This document shows positions 5,902 through 13,996 of a stretch of DNA of 64,000 nt, in pieces. Made by a program: the position numbers and the translations under genes. Origin of the DNA: Bacteroidales bacterium (GTDB lineage: Bacteria > Bacteroidota > Bacteroidia > Bacteroidales > P3); assembly GCA_030523765.1 (NCBI GenBank), contig JAUNHX010000008.1, positions 1 through 64,000 of the forward strand, read 5' to 3'. How positions within the stretch are numbered: position 1 is the stretch's first letter; the number at the start of each line of letters is the position of its first letter. The notes under the pieces are model-generated. The model made no database searches. It had not been told where the DNA came from and was given only the letters and a program-made list of their open reading frames with translations.

Positions 5902-7089
5902 TTACCTTTGTATTACCAAGGGATAGGAGCCTATATGAGGAAGAAGGATTTGATAGGTACCTGAGGGCAGTGATGACAGATCGATGATGCCTCCAAGAAG
6001 GTGTGTCTTCATGACGATACGACCACTCAGATCAATGATGCTGACGGGAATATTATCGAGACCTTGGATGTTGACAAAAGAGGAGGCTGGATTGGGATAA
6101 ACGGTGATGTCAATTCCGCGAGCCGATTCAATGCTATTGGCATCGGAGTAGTGATAACTGTAATCCCACGCAAAACCAAAATGCTGGTTGGCATCGAGCT
6201 GATACCAGTGTTCGATATCGAAGGCGTGGGTGTTGCCCAAGTTGGCAGGTCGCATCTGTTCGGGCAGCCAAGGCATCAGCGTCTCATCGAGTAGATAGTT
6301 GTTGTATTCGTATTCGCTACGCGAAACCTCTTGCATCGTATTGTAGGTACTATGACGGGTGCAATTGCCGTTGGCATCGTAGGTAAATGCTTGGTACCCT
6401 CCGTTGCTCCATGAGTAACCATCCCAAAGACTGTCGTAAATGTATGCCACCTTCTGCTGATTGGTATAAGAGTAGTTGAGTTTTTCGCTGGGTTCCCATG
6501 AGCCGGTGATGTTGTAGGACCACAGTTCGCTGCTTAATAGGCTATTGTTATAGGTATAGTCTACCTGCTGGAAGGGTTGGCTGTCGCCAGCCATGACGAG
6601 CTGTGCTTGTACCATCTGTCCATCGCTATTATAAGTATAGGTATATACACCGCCCAGTTGGAAGGTGCCGCTAAAATTGTTGTAGTTGGTACGTGTAGCC
6701 ATCAGTCCTTGGCTGTTGTAGGTGTACTCAAGATAGTAAACATGCTGGTAAGCCTGGTTAAGCAGTTGATAGCCATCAATGCGAACCATCTGTCCCTGAC
6801 TGTTGTAGCGGATAGAATAGTAAACATCGATATCGCCTATAATTACTTGATGCATTGCCACCACCTGCTGCTGACTGTTGTAGCTGAAGGTGGTACGCTC
6901 ATAGCCATCATCGGAGACTATATATTCCAGTTTTTGACTATAGGTGCCTTTGCTGTTGTGCAAAAGGAATTGTTCGAAAGGACGGAATCCTGGCGTTGTG
7001 GGCTCCGACAGAGAACGGTAAACATGTTGTTGTGCCGAAAGTGGAAGGAGGATCAACAAGAGGGCGAAAAAGGATAGGGCGTGTTTCAT
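5902..7089 (-). CDS. T9SS type A sorting-domain protein with YD-like repeats
   Basis: A 395-residue secreted protein. A signal peptide (MKHALSFFALLLILLPLSAQ) is followed by a body of tandem aromatic repeats, such as YTYNSQGLMATRTNY and YTYNSDGQMVQAQ, close to the YD/RHS-type repeat pattern. The last 70 residues form a T9SS type A C-terminal sorting domain: ITVYPNPASSFVNIQGL, then a GRIV core, then LPSGTYQILL and a short final strand. Such proteins cross the outer membrane by the type IX system and are anchored or released at the surface. The gene is monocistronic, between a MITE-like element downstream and a hairpin element upstream. Its specific role is unknown; the sorting domain is secure. 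Confidence 0.85.
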   Translation of the reverse strand: MKHALSFFALLLILLPLSAQQHVYRSLSEPTTPGFRPFEQFLLHNSKGTYSQKLEYIVSDDGYERTTFSYNSQQQVVAMHQVIIGDIDVYYSIRYNSQGQMVRIDGYQLLNQAYQHVYYLEYTYNSQGLMATRTNYNNFSGTFQLGGVYTYTYNSDGQMVQAQLVMAGDSQPFQQVDYTYNNSLLSSELWSYNITGSWEPSEKLNYSYTNQQKVAYIYDSLWDGYSWSNGGYQAFTYDANGNCTRHSTYNTMQEVSRSEYEYNNYLLDETLMPWLPEQMRPANLGNTHAFDIEHWYQLDANQHFGFAWDYSYHYSDANSIESARGIDITVYPNPASSFVNIQGLDNIPVSIIDLSGRIVMKTHLLGGIIDLSSLPSGTYQILLPHIGSYPLVIQR

Positions 7090-7129
7090 CTTAATATCAT
7101 TACGTTTATAAATTGGTATTTTTTTTGTT

Positions 7130-7192
7130 TAAGGTGGGTTCTATAAATTCATTTTTTTTGTTTAATCGGTGAATGTATAGAACCCAACTTAA
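7130..7192. repeat. AGGTGGGTTCTA-family inverted repeat, fullest copy c
   Basis: Arms TAAGGTGGGTTCTATAAATTCA and its partner at 7171-7192 pair over 22 bases with two mismatches, around the loop TTTTTTTTGTTTAATCGG. The right arm contains the stop codon of the Fur family gene (7189-7191). The loop and right arm recur at 4649-4686, and the reverse complement recurs at 9651-9693. Confidence 0.7.
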
Positions 7193-7617
7193 TCGTGATG
7201 TCGCTTGGAGCAGTGAGGGCAGAGTCCTTTCACCATATAGTTGATGATATGGGTGTCGAACCCTTCGGGAAGCTTTACCATGGGCACCTGGATCTCCTCT
7301 AGGCAGAAAGTTTGTTGGCAGTGCTCACAGTAGAAGTGTACATGCATATCGCCAGGGGAGTGTTGGTGTTCCGAACAGCAAAGCTCGTATTTGATGCTGC
7401 CGCTACCATCCTCTATAGCATGAACCACATCGTGGTCACGAAAGGTGGTGAGTACACGAAATATGCTGCTGCGATCCATTGTGGGCAGTTGCTCTTCGAG
7501 GTCGAGCAGGCTCACAGGATGATGGCTCTCGGCTAGCGAACGGAGCACCAGCAGCCGGTTGGCCGTTGGCTTTACTCCACGATTGGTTAGAAGATTCTCA
7601 TCAAAAGGGTGGTTCAT
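7189..7617 (-). CDS. Fur family metalloregulator
   Basis: A 142-residue transcription regulator of the Fur/Zur type. The N-terminal winged helix covers about residues 8-72 (GVKPTANRLLVLRSL, then DRSSIFRVLTTF). The dimerisation domain carries metal ligands: MHVHFYCEHC near 91-100 (His92, His94, Cys97, Cys100) and CPHC at 133-136, the paired CxxC structural zinc site of the family. It is the last of three minus-strand genes after an HMA metallochaperone and a Zn/Cd-type P1B ATPase, 110 bases behind the ATPase. I therefore infer zinc or a related metal as its signal, with this cluster as a target. Fur-type (iron) or PerR-type sensing cannot be excluded from the sequence. Start ATG at 7617. Confidence 0.88.
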   Translation of the reverse strand: MNHPFDENLLTNRGVKPTANRLLVLRSLAESHHPVSLLDLEEQLPTMDRSSIFRVLTTFRDHDVVHAIEDGSGSIKYELCCSEHQHSPGDMHVHFYCEHCQQTFCLEEIQVPMVKLPEGFDTHIINYMVKGLCPHCSKRHHD

Positions 7618-7727
7618 GATAGGCGCCGTAGTTTAATATATTTATGGTGGGTTCTAGTTGATAATAACGCTGATTTGTTGTTTTTGTTGTATCACAGTAG
7701 AATAAACTTCGAAAAGGAGTGTGGGTC

Positions 7728-9635
7728 TTATTCCTTGGCAATATGTAGGGCTCGCATAGCATTGAGGACAGCGATGATCATGATGCCTACATCGGCAAAG
7801 ATAGCCAACCACATATTGGCAATACCGAGGGCTCCGAGCAGGAGGCAGGCAAACTTAACGGTAAGGGTAAGAATGATATTCTGCCATACGATCCTCATGC
7901 AACGACGTGCCTGACGGATGGCTAGCGCTATTTTTGTTGGATCGTCGTCCATCAGCACTACATCGGCAGCTTCGATAGCGGCATCGCTGCCCATACTGCC
8001 CATCGCAATACCTAGGTCGGCTCGCGAGAGCACGGGAGCATCGTTGATGCCGTCTCCTACAAAGGCTAGCATCTCTCCAGCCTGTTTCTTGTCAAGCAGA
8101 TACTCGATACGTTCTACCTTGTCGGCTGGGAGCAACTGGGCATACACTTCGTCGATTCCTAGATTGGAGGCAACCCGTTCGGCAACAGCTTGGGTGTCGC
8201 CCGTAAGCATTGCTGTTCGGCAAACGCCCACCTGTTTTAACTGCTCGATAGCCTTACGGGCATGTGGCTTCTCTACATCGCCCATGACGATATGCCCAGC
8301 ATAATGATCATCGATAGCTATATGGATAATAGTACCAGGGGTATGGCAGTGACAAGAAGGAATACCTTGCTTACTCATCAGTTTCTCGTTGCCAACAGCC
8401 ACGCGATGGCCATCTACCATCGCCATTACCCCGTGACCGCTCAGCTCTTGGATATCGCTGACACGGGTATGATCGATAGGTTTGCCATAGGCTTGTTGTA
8501 AACTTTTGCTGATGGGGTGTGACGAGGCGCTCTCTACCATTGCTGCCAGTTCTATCAGTCGGGCCCTATCATCGCTATCGTTGTTGTCGCAGTCGTTGTG
8601 ATCGTGTATGGCGTTGACTTCGAAGACACATAGGGTTAGGGTTCCCGTCTTGTCGAACACCACATGCTTTACCTTCGATAGCGTTTCTACCATATTGGCC
8701 CCTTTAATCAAAATACCCTTCCTGCTGGCACCTCCAATGCCGGCAAAGAAACTGAGCGGGATGCTGATAACCAAAGCGCAGGGACAACTGATGACCAAGA
8801 AGGTGAGTGCACGATAAATCCAAGTGCTCCACATCGGTGCAGCCTCCAACAAAAGCATGCGGAATAGGGGAGGAACGAGCGCAAGCACTACAGCCGCCAA
8901 GCATACTACGGGGGTATAGATACGGGCAAAGCGAGCAATGAAATCTTCCGATTTCGATTTGTGGGTGCTCGACTCCTCCATCAGTTCGAGGATTTTGCTG
9001 ACGGTCGATTCGCCAAACTCTTTGGTGGTACGTATCTTTATCAGTCCCGTCATGTTGATGCTGCCACTAACAATCTCATCGCCTTCCGATACCTCGCGGG
9101 GAAGCGATTCGCCTGTCAGCGCTGCAGTATTGAGCGAGGTGTGGCCCTCTACAACGATACCATCGATAGGCACTTTCTCGCCAGGCCGTACTACGATGGT
9201 TTGTCCTACCGCCACCTCATCGGGGTCAACCTGAACAATATCACCCTCACTTTCGATATTGGCATAGTCGGGACGGATATCCATCAGTTCGCTGATATTC
9301 TTTCTACTCTTGCCTACAGCATAGCTTTGGAAAAACTCGCCCACTTGGTAGAAAAGCATCACGGCCACAGCCTCCATATAGTCGCCACTACCACTGTATA
9401 TAGCCAGCGCAAAAGCACCCAAAGAGGCTACAGCCATAAGGAAGTTTTCATCGAATGGCCGCCGGTTGATGATGCCTCGAATGGCTTTCCATAGGATGTC
9501 GTAGCCTATAAGCAGATATACGGCCAAGTAGAAGAGTAGTTTGCCCCATCCTTCGAGGGGGAGTAGTAGCATCGCACCTATAAGGAGAGCTGTGGCCACG
9601 ATGCGAATCAGCATGATGCGTTGTTTCTTTTTCAT
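7728..9635 (-). CDS. heavy-metal translocating P1B-type ATPase (Zn/Cd type)
   Basis: A 635-residue membrane pump that exports soft divalent metals using ATP. All catalytic motifs are present: TGES at 174-177, the CPC membrane metal site at 284-286, the phosphorylated Asp328 in DKTGT, His372-Pro373 (SSHP), TGDT at 477-480 and GDGINDAP at 526-533. The tail segment MGSDAAIEAADVVLM is typical of ZntA/CadA-like pumps rather than copper pumps. There is no N-terminal HMA domain; the protein starts directly with membrane helices, and a separate HMA protein is encoded upstream at 9895-10110. An unusual His/Asp/Asn-rich loop (IHDHNDCDNNDSDD, about 342-355) lies just after the phosphorylation site, and CHCH occurs near 427; both may bind metal. 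It belongs with the downstream Fur family gene. Zinc is the most likely substrate, by inference. Confidence 0.92.
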   Translation of the reverse strand: MKKKQRIMLIRIVATALLIGAMLLLPLEGWGKLLFYLAVYLLIGYDILWKAIRGIINRRPFDENFLMAVASLGAFALAIYSGSGDYMEAVAVMLFYQVGEFFQSYAVGKSRKNISELMDIRPDYANIESEGDIVQVDPDEVAVGQTIVVRPGEKVPIDGIVVEGHTSLNTAALTGESLPREVSEGDEIVSGSINMTGLIKIRTTKEFGESTVSKILELMEESSTHKSKSEDFIARFARIYTPVVCLAAVVLALVPPLFRMLLLEAAPMWSTWIYRALTFLVISCPCALVISIPLSFFAGIGGASRKGILIKGANMVETLSKVKHVVFDKTGTLTLCVFEVNAIHDHNDCDNNDSDDRARLIELAAMVESASSHPISKSLQQAYGKPIDHTRVSDIQELSGHGVMAMVDGHRVAVGNEKLMSKQGIPSCHCHTPGTIIHIAIDDHYAGHIVMGDVEKPHARKAIEQLKQVGVCRTAMLTGDTQAVAERVASNLGIDEVYAQLLPADKVERIEYLLDKKQAGEMLAFVGDGINDAPVLSRADLGIAMGSMGSDAAIEAADVVLMDDDPTKIALAIRQARRCMRIVWQNIILTLTVKFACLLLGALGIANMWLAIFADVGIMIIAVLNAMRALHIAKE

Positions 9636-9650
9636 ATTACTTTAGGTGGG

Positions 9651-9693
9651 TCTTATCAATTCACCGGTGAAACCAAAAAAACAGTGGGCAATA
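9651..9693 (-). repeat. AGGTGGGTTCTA-family element, inverted copy e
   Basis: TAGGTGGGTCTTATCAATTC followed by ACCGGTGAAACCAAAAAAAC aligns with the reverse complement of the copy at 7130-7192 (GGGTTCTAT, ATTCACCG, AAACAAAAAAA). It lies 16 bp upstream of the ATPase start, in its probable leader. A matching opposite end (GGTAGAACCCATCTTAA) sits at 9828-9844, so the element may originally have spanned about 9651-9844. A lone half-site, GGTGGGTTCTAG, is also present at 7645-7656. Confidence 0.55.
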
Positions 9694-9894
9694 GGAATCT
9701 TTTCATTGCTTTTGAAGTCTTGTCGACATCTTGCTGCTTGTCATTTGGTTGCATAGCCCACTATGCCTCCTCGTTTCGCACAGCCATCTGTTCGACAATT
9801 CCTTCACACTCGCAAGAAATGGATTGGTAGAACCCATCTTAATAGATTGCTTTTGTTCTGCACCCATAGTGGTGTTGATAGTATGATGAGAGGA

Positions 9895-10110
9895 TTAGAG
9901 GATGGCGAAATCGGGCTCTATCTTGCGTGCTGTCTTCAATACCTGATCCATCACCGTCTCGACATTGGCTCCTTCGGCAAAGGTGATTTTCATCTTTTGG
10001 GTCATGAAAGAGATGACAGCATTGTCAATACCATCAAGTTTCTGGATGGCATTCTCAACAAGGTTGGCGCAGTTAGCGCAGTCCACTTCTATTTTGAAAT
10101 TCTTAGTCAT
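9895..10110 (-). CDS. HMA-domain metallochaperone
   Basis: A 71-residue cytosolic protein that is a single heavy-metal-associated domain. It has the ferredoxin-like pattern with the metal-binding pair Cys11 and Cys14 in VDCANCANLVE, then a helix (AIQKLDGI) and two strands. Such proteins hand metal to a P-type ATPase. Here it probably replaces the missing N-terminal metal-binding domain of the pump encoded next on the same strand (gap 259 bases, which holds an inverted-repeat element). The gene has its own promoter box TACTTTTG at 10172-10179. CANC rather than CxxC with bulky residues does not reveal the metal. Start ATG at 10110 is the only reasonable one. Confidence 0.9.
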   Translation of the reverse strand: MTKNFKIEVDCANCANLVENAIQKLDGIDNAVISFMTQKMKITFAEGANVETVMDQVLKTARKIEPDFAIL

Positions 10111-10171
10111 TTTATCTTATGTTTTTAATTTACAGTGATTAGAAATCTTTGTTCTCTTGTTTTTGACACTG

Positions 10172-10179
10172 CAAAAGTA
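10172..10179 (-). promoter_or_regulatory. Bacteroidota -7 box TACTTTTG
   Basis: On the minus strand TACTTTTGCAGTG matches TAnnTTTG and lies about 62 bases before the HMA gene start. Confidence 0.55.
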
Positions 10180-10503
10180 CATTATAAAAGGTGCAACCCT
10201 GTTGCAGAGTAGTATGTAATCGAGTTTTTGCAATTGGGTTGCATTGAACGAAGAGGGTTCGAGTGGGAAGGAGGGTGAGGGTTAAGATAGTGTTGTGAAA
10301 GGGAGAAAAAAGAGTAGTAATAAGGTATTGACAATCATTTGGTTTTTAAGTAGGGAGTAATAATTCTTGTTTTTTTCTATAGAGAGGTGTAATAATTGAG
10401 GCTCTAATACGATTATAATGTGCAATCGCTTCAAAAAAAAGCGATAGCCGTACATTAGAACGACAAATTAATTAACTTTAAGTTTCTTTTAGCTTAGATA
10501 CAG

Positions 10504-10535
10504 AAGCGATACTCTGCGAAGACTATCGCTTTTTT
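10504..10535 (+). terminator. terminator-like hairpin on the plus strand
   Basis: Stem AAGCGATA (10504-10511) and TATCGCTT (10524-10531), then TTTT. The U-tract is on the plus strand, although both neighbouring genes are on the minus strand. Confidence 0.45.
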
Positions 10536-10582
10536 ATATGAGCAAAGGGGTCTCGCTAGCGAGGAGTGGCATCAGAACTATA

Positions 10583-12922
10583 TTATCTTACCAAAGTGTA
10601 TTCAAGGAAGAGGGTTTGGGTAACCTCTTCACCCTTGATACGGATGGTGAGCGGAATGAAGTCGGAAACGATAGGGGAGGCCTTCCGATTGTCCATACGG
10701 AGATAGATAACCAAATCGCGGCCAGGGGTGACACGACTATATCCAACCACCGAAAGGTTCGGACTGCCTACGCTGATGAAATCGAGCGACTGTTCGAGGA
10801 GAGCGCTATGTTGGAGATGCACCTCCACATCGGCCATTTCGCCACAACGGAAAGTGCCAATATGTTTGGCTCGCGAAGGTATACGGAGACAAGAAATCAG
10901 TGCGCTATCGTCCTCAAGATATTGGTAGTCTTGGATCTCGATACGGCGTTCGCGACTAGCATCAACGCTATATACCGAACGGGAGGCATCGCTGCGGTTA
11001 TCGCTAACCCCTTGGGCAGAGCGGGTACTACCATAAGCCCGTTCGCGGATAACGAGCGAACCCACGGTATCGTTGCCCGCATTGCTGAGGAAACGACGAA
11101 GTCGACCATGATCGTACTCCATTAATTGATTGACGATTGTGCCAACACGACGACGAGATATCTTTACGTTGTATTGGCTAGAATGGACAGGCGAAGCGTA
11201 GCCTTCAACCGTCATGCTAACACGTCTGCCAGCACTGAGGTCTTCAATAAGGAGATTGATGAAGTCTTCGAACTTCACACAGTTGGCATGCACCTCGTTA
11301 TCGAAGAAATAATCAACTTCGGCCAGCAGCGAGTCGCGTCGCTGTTCATCGTCAACACCTGCAAACGCATTCTTATAGGTGTGGCGGCGGAACATATAGC
11401 GGTTGTAGGTCTGGAAATAGGTTTGGGTAGTGGTATAAAGCTCCGATTTGGGATCGGGAATATCGTTATCGAAGTAAAGGCTGATGGGTAGCAAACTGTG
11501 TACAGCCCCTTTCTTCTCTACCACAGCCACAGGCACCTCCTCCACTTTGGGTTGCTTGGGCTTCTGGGTGCGCCAACGATAGATGTCGTTGCAGCAGGTA
11601 GCATTGCCGAAACTGCCCTTTCGATTGGAGGCGAGGTAGCCGTTTTTGGGATTGGAGGTATTGACCGAGAAATAGAGTTCGTTGGCCGAACTGTTGAGGG
11701 TGTTGCCCATATTGATAGGATCGAGGAAGCCCTCACCGATACTGCCCGTAGTATAGAAAACATCATATCCACCATATCCGTAATGCCAATTGCTCGAGAA
11801 ATAGAGACGCTGCGAAATATTGTCGAAGAAGGGGGTGATTTCGTTGCCAGGAGTGTTGACCATCTGTCCTAGATTGCGACACTCGGAAGGTTGGCCCGAG
11901 GCACTATCGATAATGGTATACCATATATCAAGTCCGCCATAACCTCCGGGTCTATCGCTCGAGAAGAAGAGCACCAACGTGCTATCAGGCATATAGGCAA
12001 CGCTAGGTTGGGTAGAGGTGTAGCCTAGCATATTGACATCGCCACCCATCCGTACCGCTTTGGTCCATTTTCCTTTCTTGAATTGGGTAACATAGATATC
12101 GCAAGGAATATTGCTGAAATCATCGTCCTTGCAACGGTTAAAGAAGATGCGCTGACCCACAGGATCGTAGGCTACATTGCCCGTATGCATATCCTTGCTA
12201 TTGAGGTTCCATTGATTGATTTCGGAGGGGCCCGCTTTGCCAGCAAGGGTTACGGGAGCCTCGAAAATCTGCATCAACATCAACGTATTATTCTTTTCGG
12301 ACTCTTTTTTCTCCTTTTTCTCTTTGTTCTTGCCTTTAGCGTTCTCTTTCTCCAAACTGTTCAGATCTTGCATAGAGTTGAAAAGAATCATGGTGTCGCC
12401 AATCAGTACGGCGCCCGATTCGGCCGATTCAGAGTTGATGTTCTTACCCTCGTGAGCCACAGCATAGGCTACCTCGCTTTGAGCAGTAACGGCACCATCG
12501 GCTAGCCATTCGCAGTTGCGTATTTTCTGGCGGGCATTGGCAATCAGCACCTCGTTGCTTGGGAAAGCGTTGAGATAGCGGTTAAAATAGAAGTAGGCCG
12601 AATCGTATTCTCCACAATGCATCAGCATATCGGCCAAATGATAATAAAGATCTTCGAAATCGATAGCCTGAGGCGAATGGGCCAATTGGCGATAGTATTT
12701 AACCGATGAGGCATAAAGGTCGGCCATACGGTTGGCATCGCCTAACTTATAGGTGAGCTGATCGGAGAGGCTCTTTTTGGCCGCCATCTGATAGTAGTCG
12801 ACAGCTGCTTTGTAGAAACCCATCTCCATAGCCTGATCGCCTTGACGTTCGAGCGACGACTGGGCTTGTGCCGTAAGCGAACAGACGGTTATTGCAACGA
12901 GAAGAAGTACTTTATATTTCAT
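10583..12922 (-). CDS. PD40/OmpA-like outer-membrane-associated protein of a T9SS locus (PorE/SprE-like region)
   Basis: A 779-residue periplasmic or outer-membrane-linked protein. It has a signal peptide (MKYKVLLLVAITVCSLTAQA), a TPR-like region (about 22-135: DQAMEMGFYKAAVDYYQMA), a charged Lys/Glu linker near 195-215, and PD40-type beta-propeller repeats (about 240-460: LGYTSTQPSVAYMPDSTLV, SDRPGGYGGLDIWY, and SSNWHYGYGGYDVFY). A divergent OmpA-like peptidoglycan-binding domain follows (VEGYASPVHSSQYNVKISRR), with a further C-terminal stretch. TPR, PD40 and OmpA-like domains together are characteristic of T9SS-associated proteins such as PorE. The gene follows a PorP/SprF gene by 39 bases on the same strand, so they are probably co-transcribed. 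It likely tethers a secretion complex to peptidoglycan. It could be a paralogue serving type B cargo rather than the core PorE. Confidence 0.82.
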   Translation of the reverse strand: MKYKVLLLVAITVCSLTAQAQSSLERQGDQAMEMGFYKAAVDYYQMAAKKSLSDQLTYKLGDANRMADLYASSVKYYRQLAHSPQAIDFEDLYYHLADMLMHCGEYDSAYFYFNRYLNAFPSNEVLIANARQKIRNCEWLADGAVTAQSEVAYAVAHEGKNINSESAESGAVLIGDTMILFNSMQDLNSLEKENAKGKNKEKKEKKESEKNNTLMLMQIFEAPVTLAGKAGPSEINQWNLNSKDMHTGNVAYDPVGQRIFFNRCKDDDFSNIPCDIYVTQFKKGKWTKAVRMGGDVNMLGYTSTQPSVAYMPDSTLVLFFSSDRPGGYGGLDIWYTIIDSASGQPSECRNLGQMVNTPGNEITPFFDNISQRLYFSSNWHYGYGGYDVFYTTGSIGEGFLDPINMGNTLNSSANELYFSVNTSNPKNGYLASNRKGSFGNATCCNDIYRWRTQKPKQPKVEEVPVAVVEKKGAVHSLLPISLYFDNDIPDPKSELYTTTQTYFQTYNRYMFRRHTYKNAFAGVDDEQRRDSLLAEVDYFFDNEVHANCVKFEDFINLLIEDLSAGRRVSMTVEGYASPVHSSQYNVKISRRRVGTIVNQLMEYDHGRLRRFLSNAGNDTVGSLVIRERAYGSTRSAQGVSDNRSDASRSVYSVDASRERRIEIQDYQYLEDDSALISCLRIPSRAKHIGTFRCGEMADVEVHLQHSALLEQSLDFISVGSPNLSVVGYSRVTPGRDLVIYLRMDNRKASPIVSDFIPLTIRIKGEEVTQTLFLEYTLVR

Positions 12923-12961
12923 ATAGGCATGTATTTTTTATTCAGTTCGACAAACAATGAT

Positions 12962-13936
12962 TTATATTATGGGGCAAGGCATAGCCTTGGGACGCAGTTT
13001 TTGCTGCTTGTTGAGACGATAGATGGCTGTAAGTTCTATGGCCCCTACGGTATAAGAGGCGGGGATGAGTTTGGAGAGATTGATATCGTAGCTGAGATTG
13101 ATGAGCCAGGCGTTGTGTTCGAGGGTAGCATTGATGTAGAGGGCATCGCGCATACGATAGTGAGCTCCTGCCGAAAAGGTGGTTATATCGTTCATCCCTT
13201 CGGCCAAAAACCATTTGGCATCGGCTCCAACAACGGTTTCGGTATTGTTGGCTTGTATCTGTACAAAGGCTAGCGGCATGATGGCTACATCGCTCCACGC
13301 CCTATATTCGGCACGAGCATAGATAGAGTAGCGACGAGGAAGGACAATCGAGGGGTCGCCTAAAAAAGAGATACTAGGCTGATTGAGATTGCGTCCCGAG
13401 GCCCCTAGCTTGAGATAGAAGTCATCGTTTGGCTGTATGAAAAGGGCCAATCCGGCTCCCAGTAGGGAATAGGAGACGCTATGGGTGGAAAACTGTTCGG
13501 AGGGATCGGTAAGGGTGGCATCGGTGGGATCGAAGCCCGATACCCCTAAGCCCCCTTCGATGGCGCCCGAAAGGATCACCCCTACAGCGAGCGATTTGTA
13601 GTAGGAGAGGATTGCATTGGCTGCGGTGGTGCCGTAGCCTAGTGTTCCAGCCTTATCGTTGAAGGCCATCAAGCCTAGCGAGAGTCCATCTTGCTGATAG
13701 CGTCGCCGTTTGAGGGCTACTTCGGCTGTAGCAGTCATTGTTTGGAAAGGAGAACTTACCGAAGCCCATTGGTTGCGGTAGGTGATACCGAAACGCCCTT
13801 GACCATCAAAGAAACCTGAATAGGCTGGATTGAGCAACACCGGATTGACATCGATTTGCGAGAAATGGATGTCCTGCGCTTGGAGGATATTCCAAGCGAG
13901 GAGCATACAAGCAATAAGGGTCGCAATCGGTTTCAT
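12962..13936 (-). CDS. PorP/SprF family type IX secretion membrane protein
   Basis: A 324-residue outer-membrane beta-barrel. After a signal peptide (MKPIATLIACMLLAWNILQA) comes the family signature QDIHFSQIDVNPVLLNPAYS, then GRFGITYRNQWASVSSPFQT, and alternating strands to the C-terminus. PorP/SprF proteins belong to T9SS. SprF-like members are paired with, and needed for secretion of, cargo with type B C-terminal domains. Two such cargo proteins are encoded at 27916-33471 in this window, so a functional link is plausible, although they are not adjacent. It is the first gene of a pair with the PD40/OmpA-like gene downstream (39-base gap), the usual arrangement in Bacteroidota. The start ATG at 13936 lies 60 bases after tsaD on the same strand. 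Confidence 0.9.
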   Translation of the reverse strand: MKPIATLIACMLLAWNILQAQDIHFSQIDVNPVLLNPAYSGFFDGQGRFGITYRNQWASVSSPFQTMTATAEVALKRRRYQQDGLSLGLMAFNDKAGTLGYGTTAANAILSYYKSLAVGVILSGAIEGGLGVSGFDPTDATLTDPSEQFSTHSVSYSLLGAGLALFIQPNDDFYLKLGASGRNLNQPSISFLGDPSIVLPRRYSIYARAEYRAWSDVAIMPLAFVQIQANNTETVVGADAKWFLAEGMNDITTFSAGAHYRMRDALYINATLEHNAWLINLSYDINLSKLIPASYTVGAIELTAIYRLNKQQKLRPKAMPCPII

Positions 13937-13996
13937 GGTGGTTGTTGAATAAGAATGAGGCGTTGCTGCTGATGACGATGATCTTTTTTGATGGGT

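Larger units (their letters stand above)
10111..10582. other. 472-bp intergenic region with nested hairpins, possible small RNA
   Basis: No coding frame is credible. It has the promoter box of the HMA gene at the left. A small hairpin lies at 10425-10445 (ATCGCTT/AAGCGAT) and a stronger one at 10504-10535. AAGCGATAG at 10439-10447 can also pair with CTATCGCTT at 10523-10531. A plus-strand transcript ending at the second hairpin would form alternative folds, but no plus-strand promoter was recognised. Confidence 0.4.

Noticed and set aside
10240-10280. GGGTTCGAGTGGG resembling a tRNA T-arm
   Set aside because: No matching acceptor, D or anticodon arms surround it.
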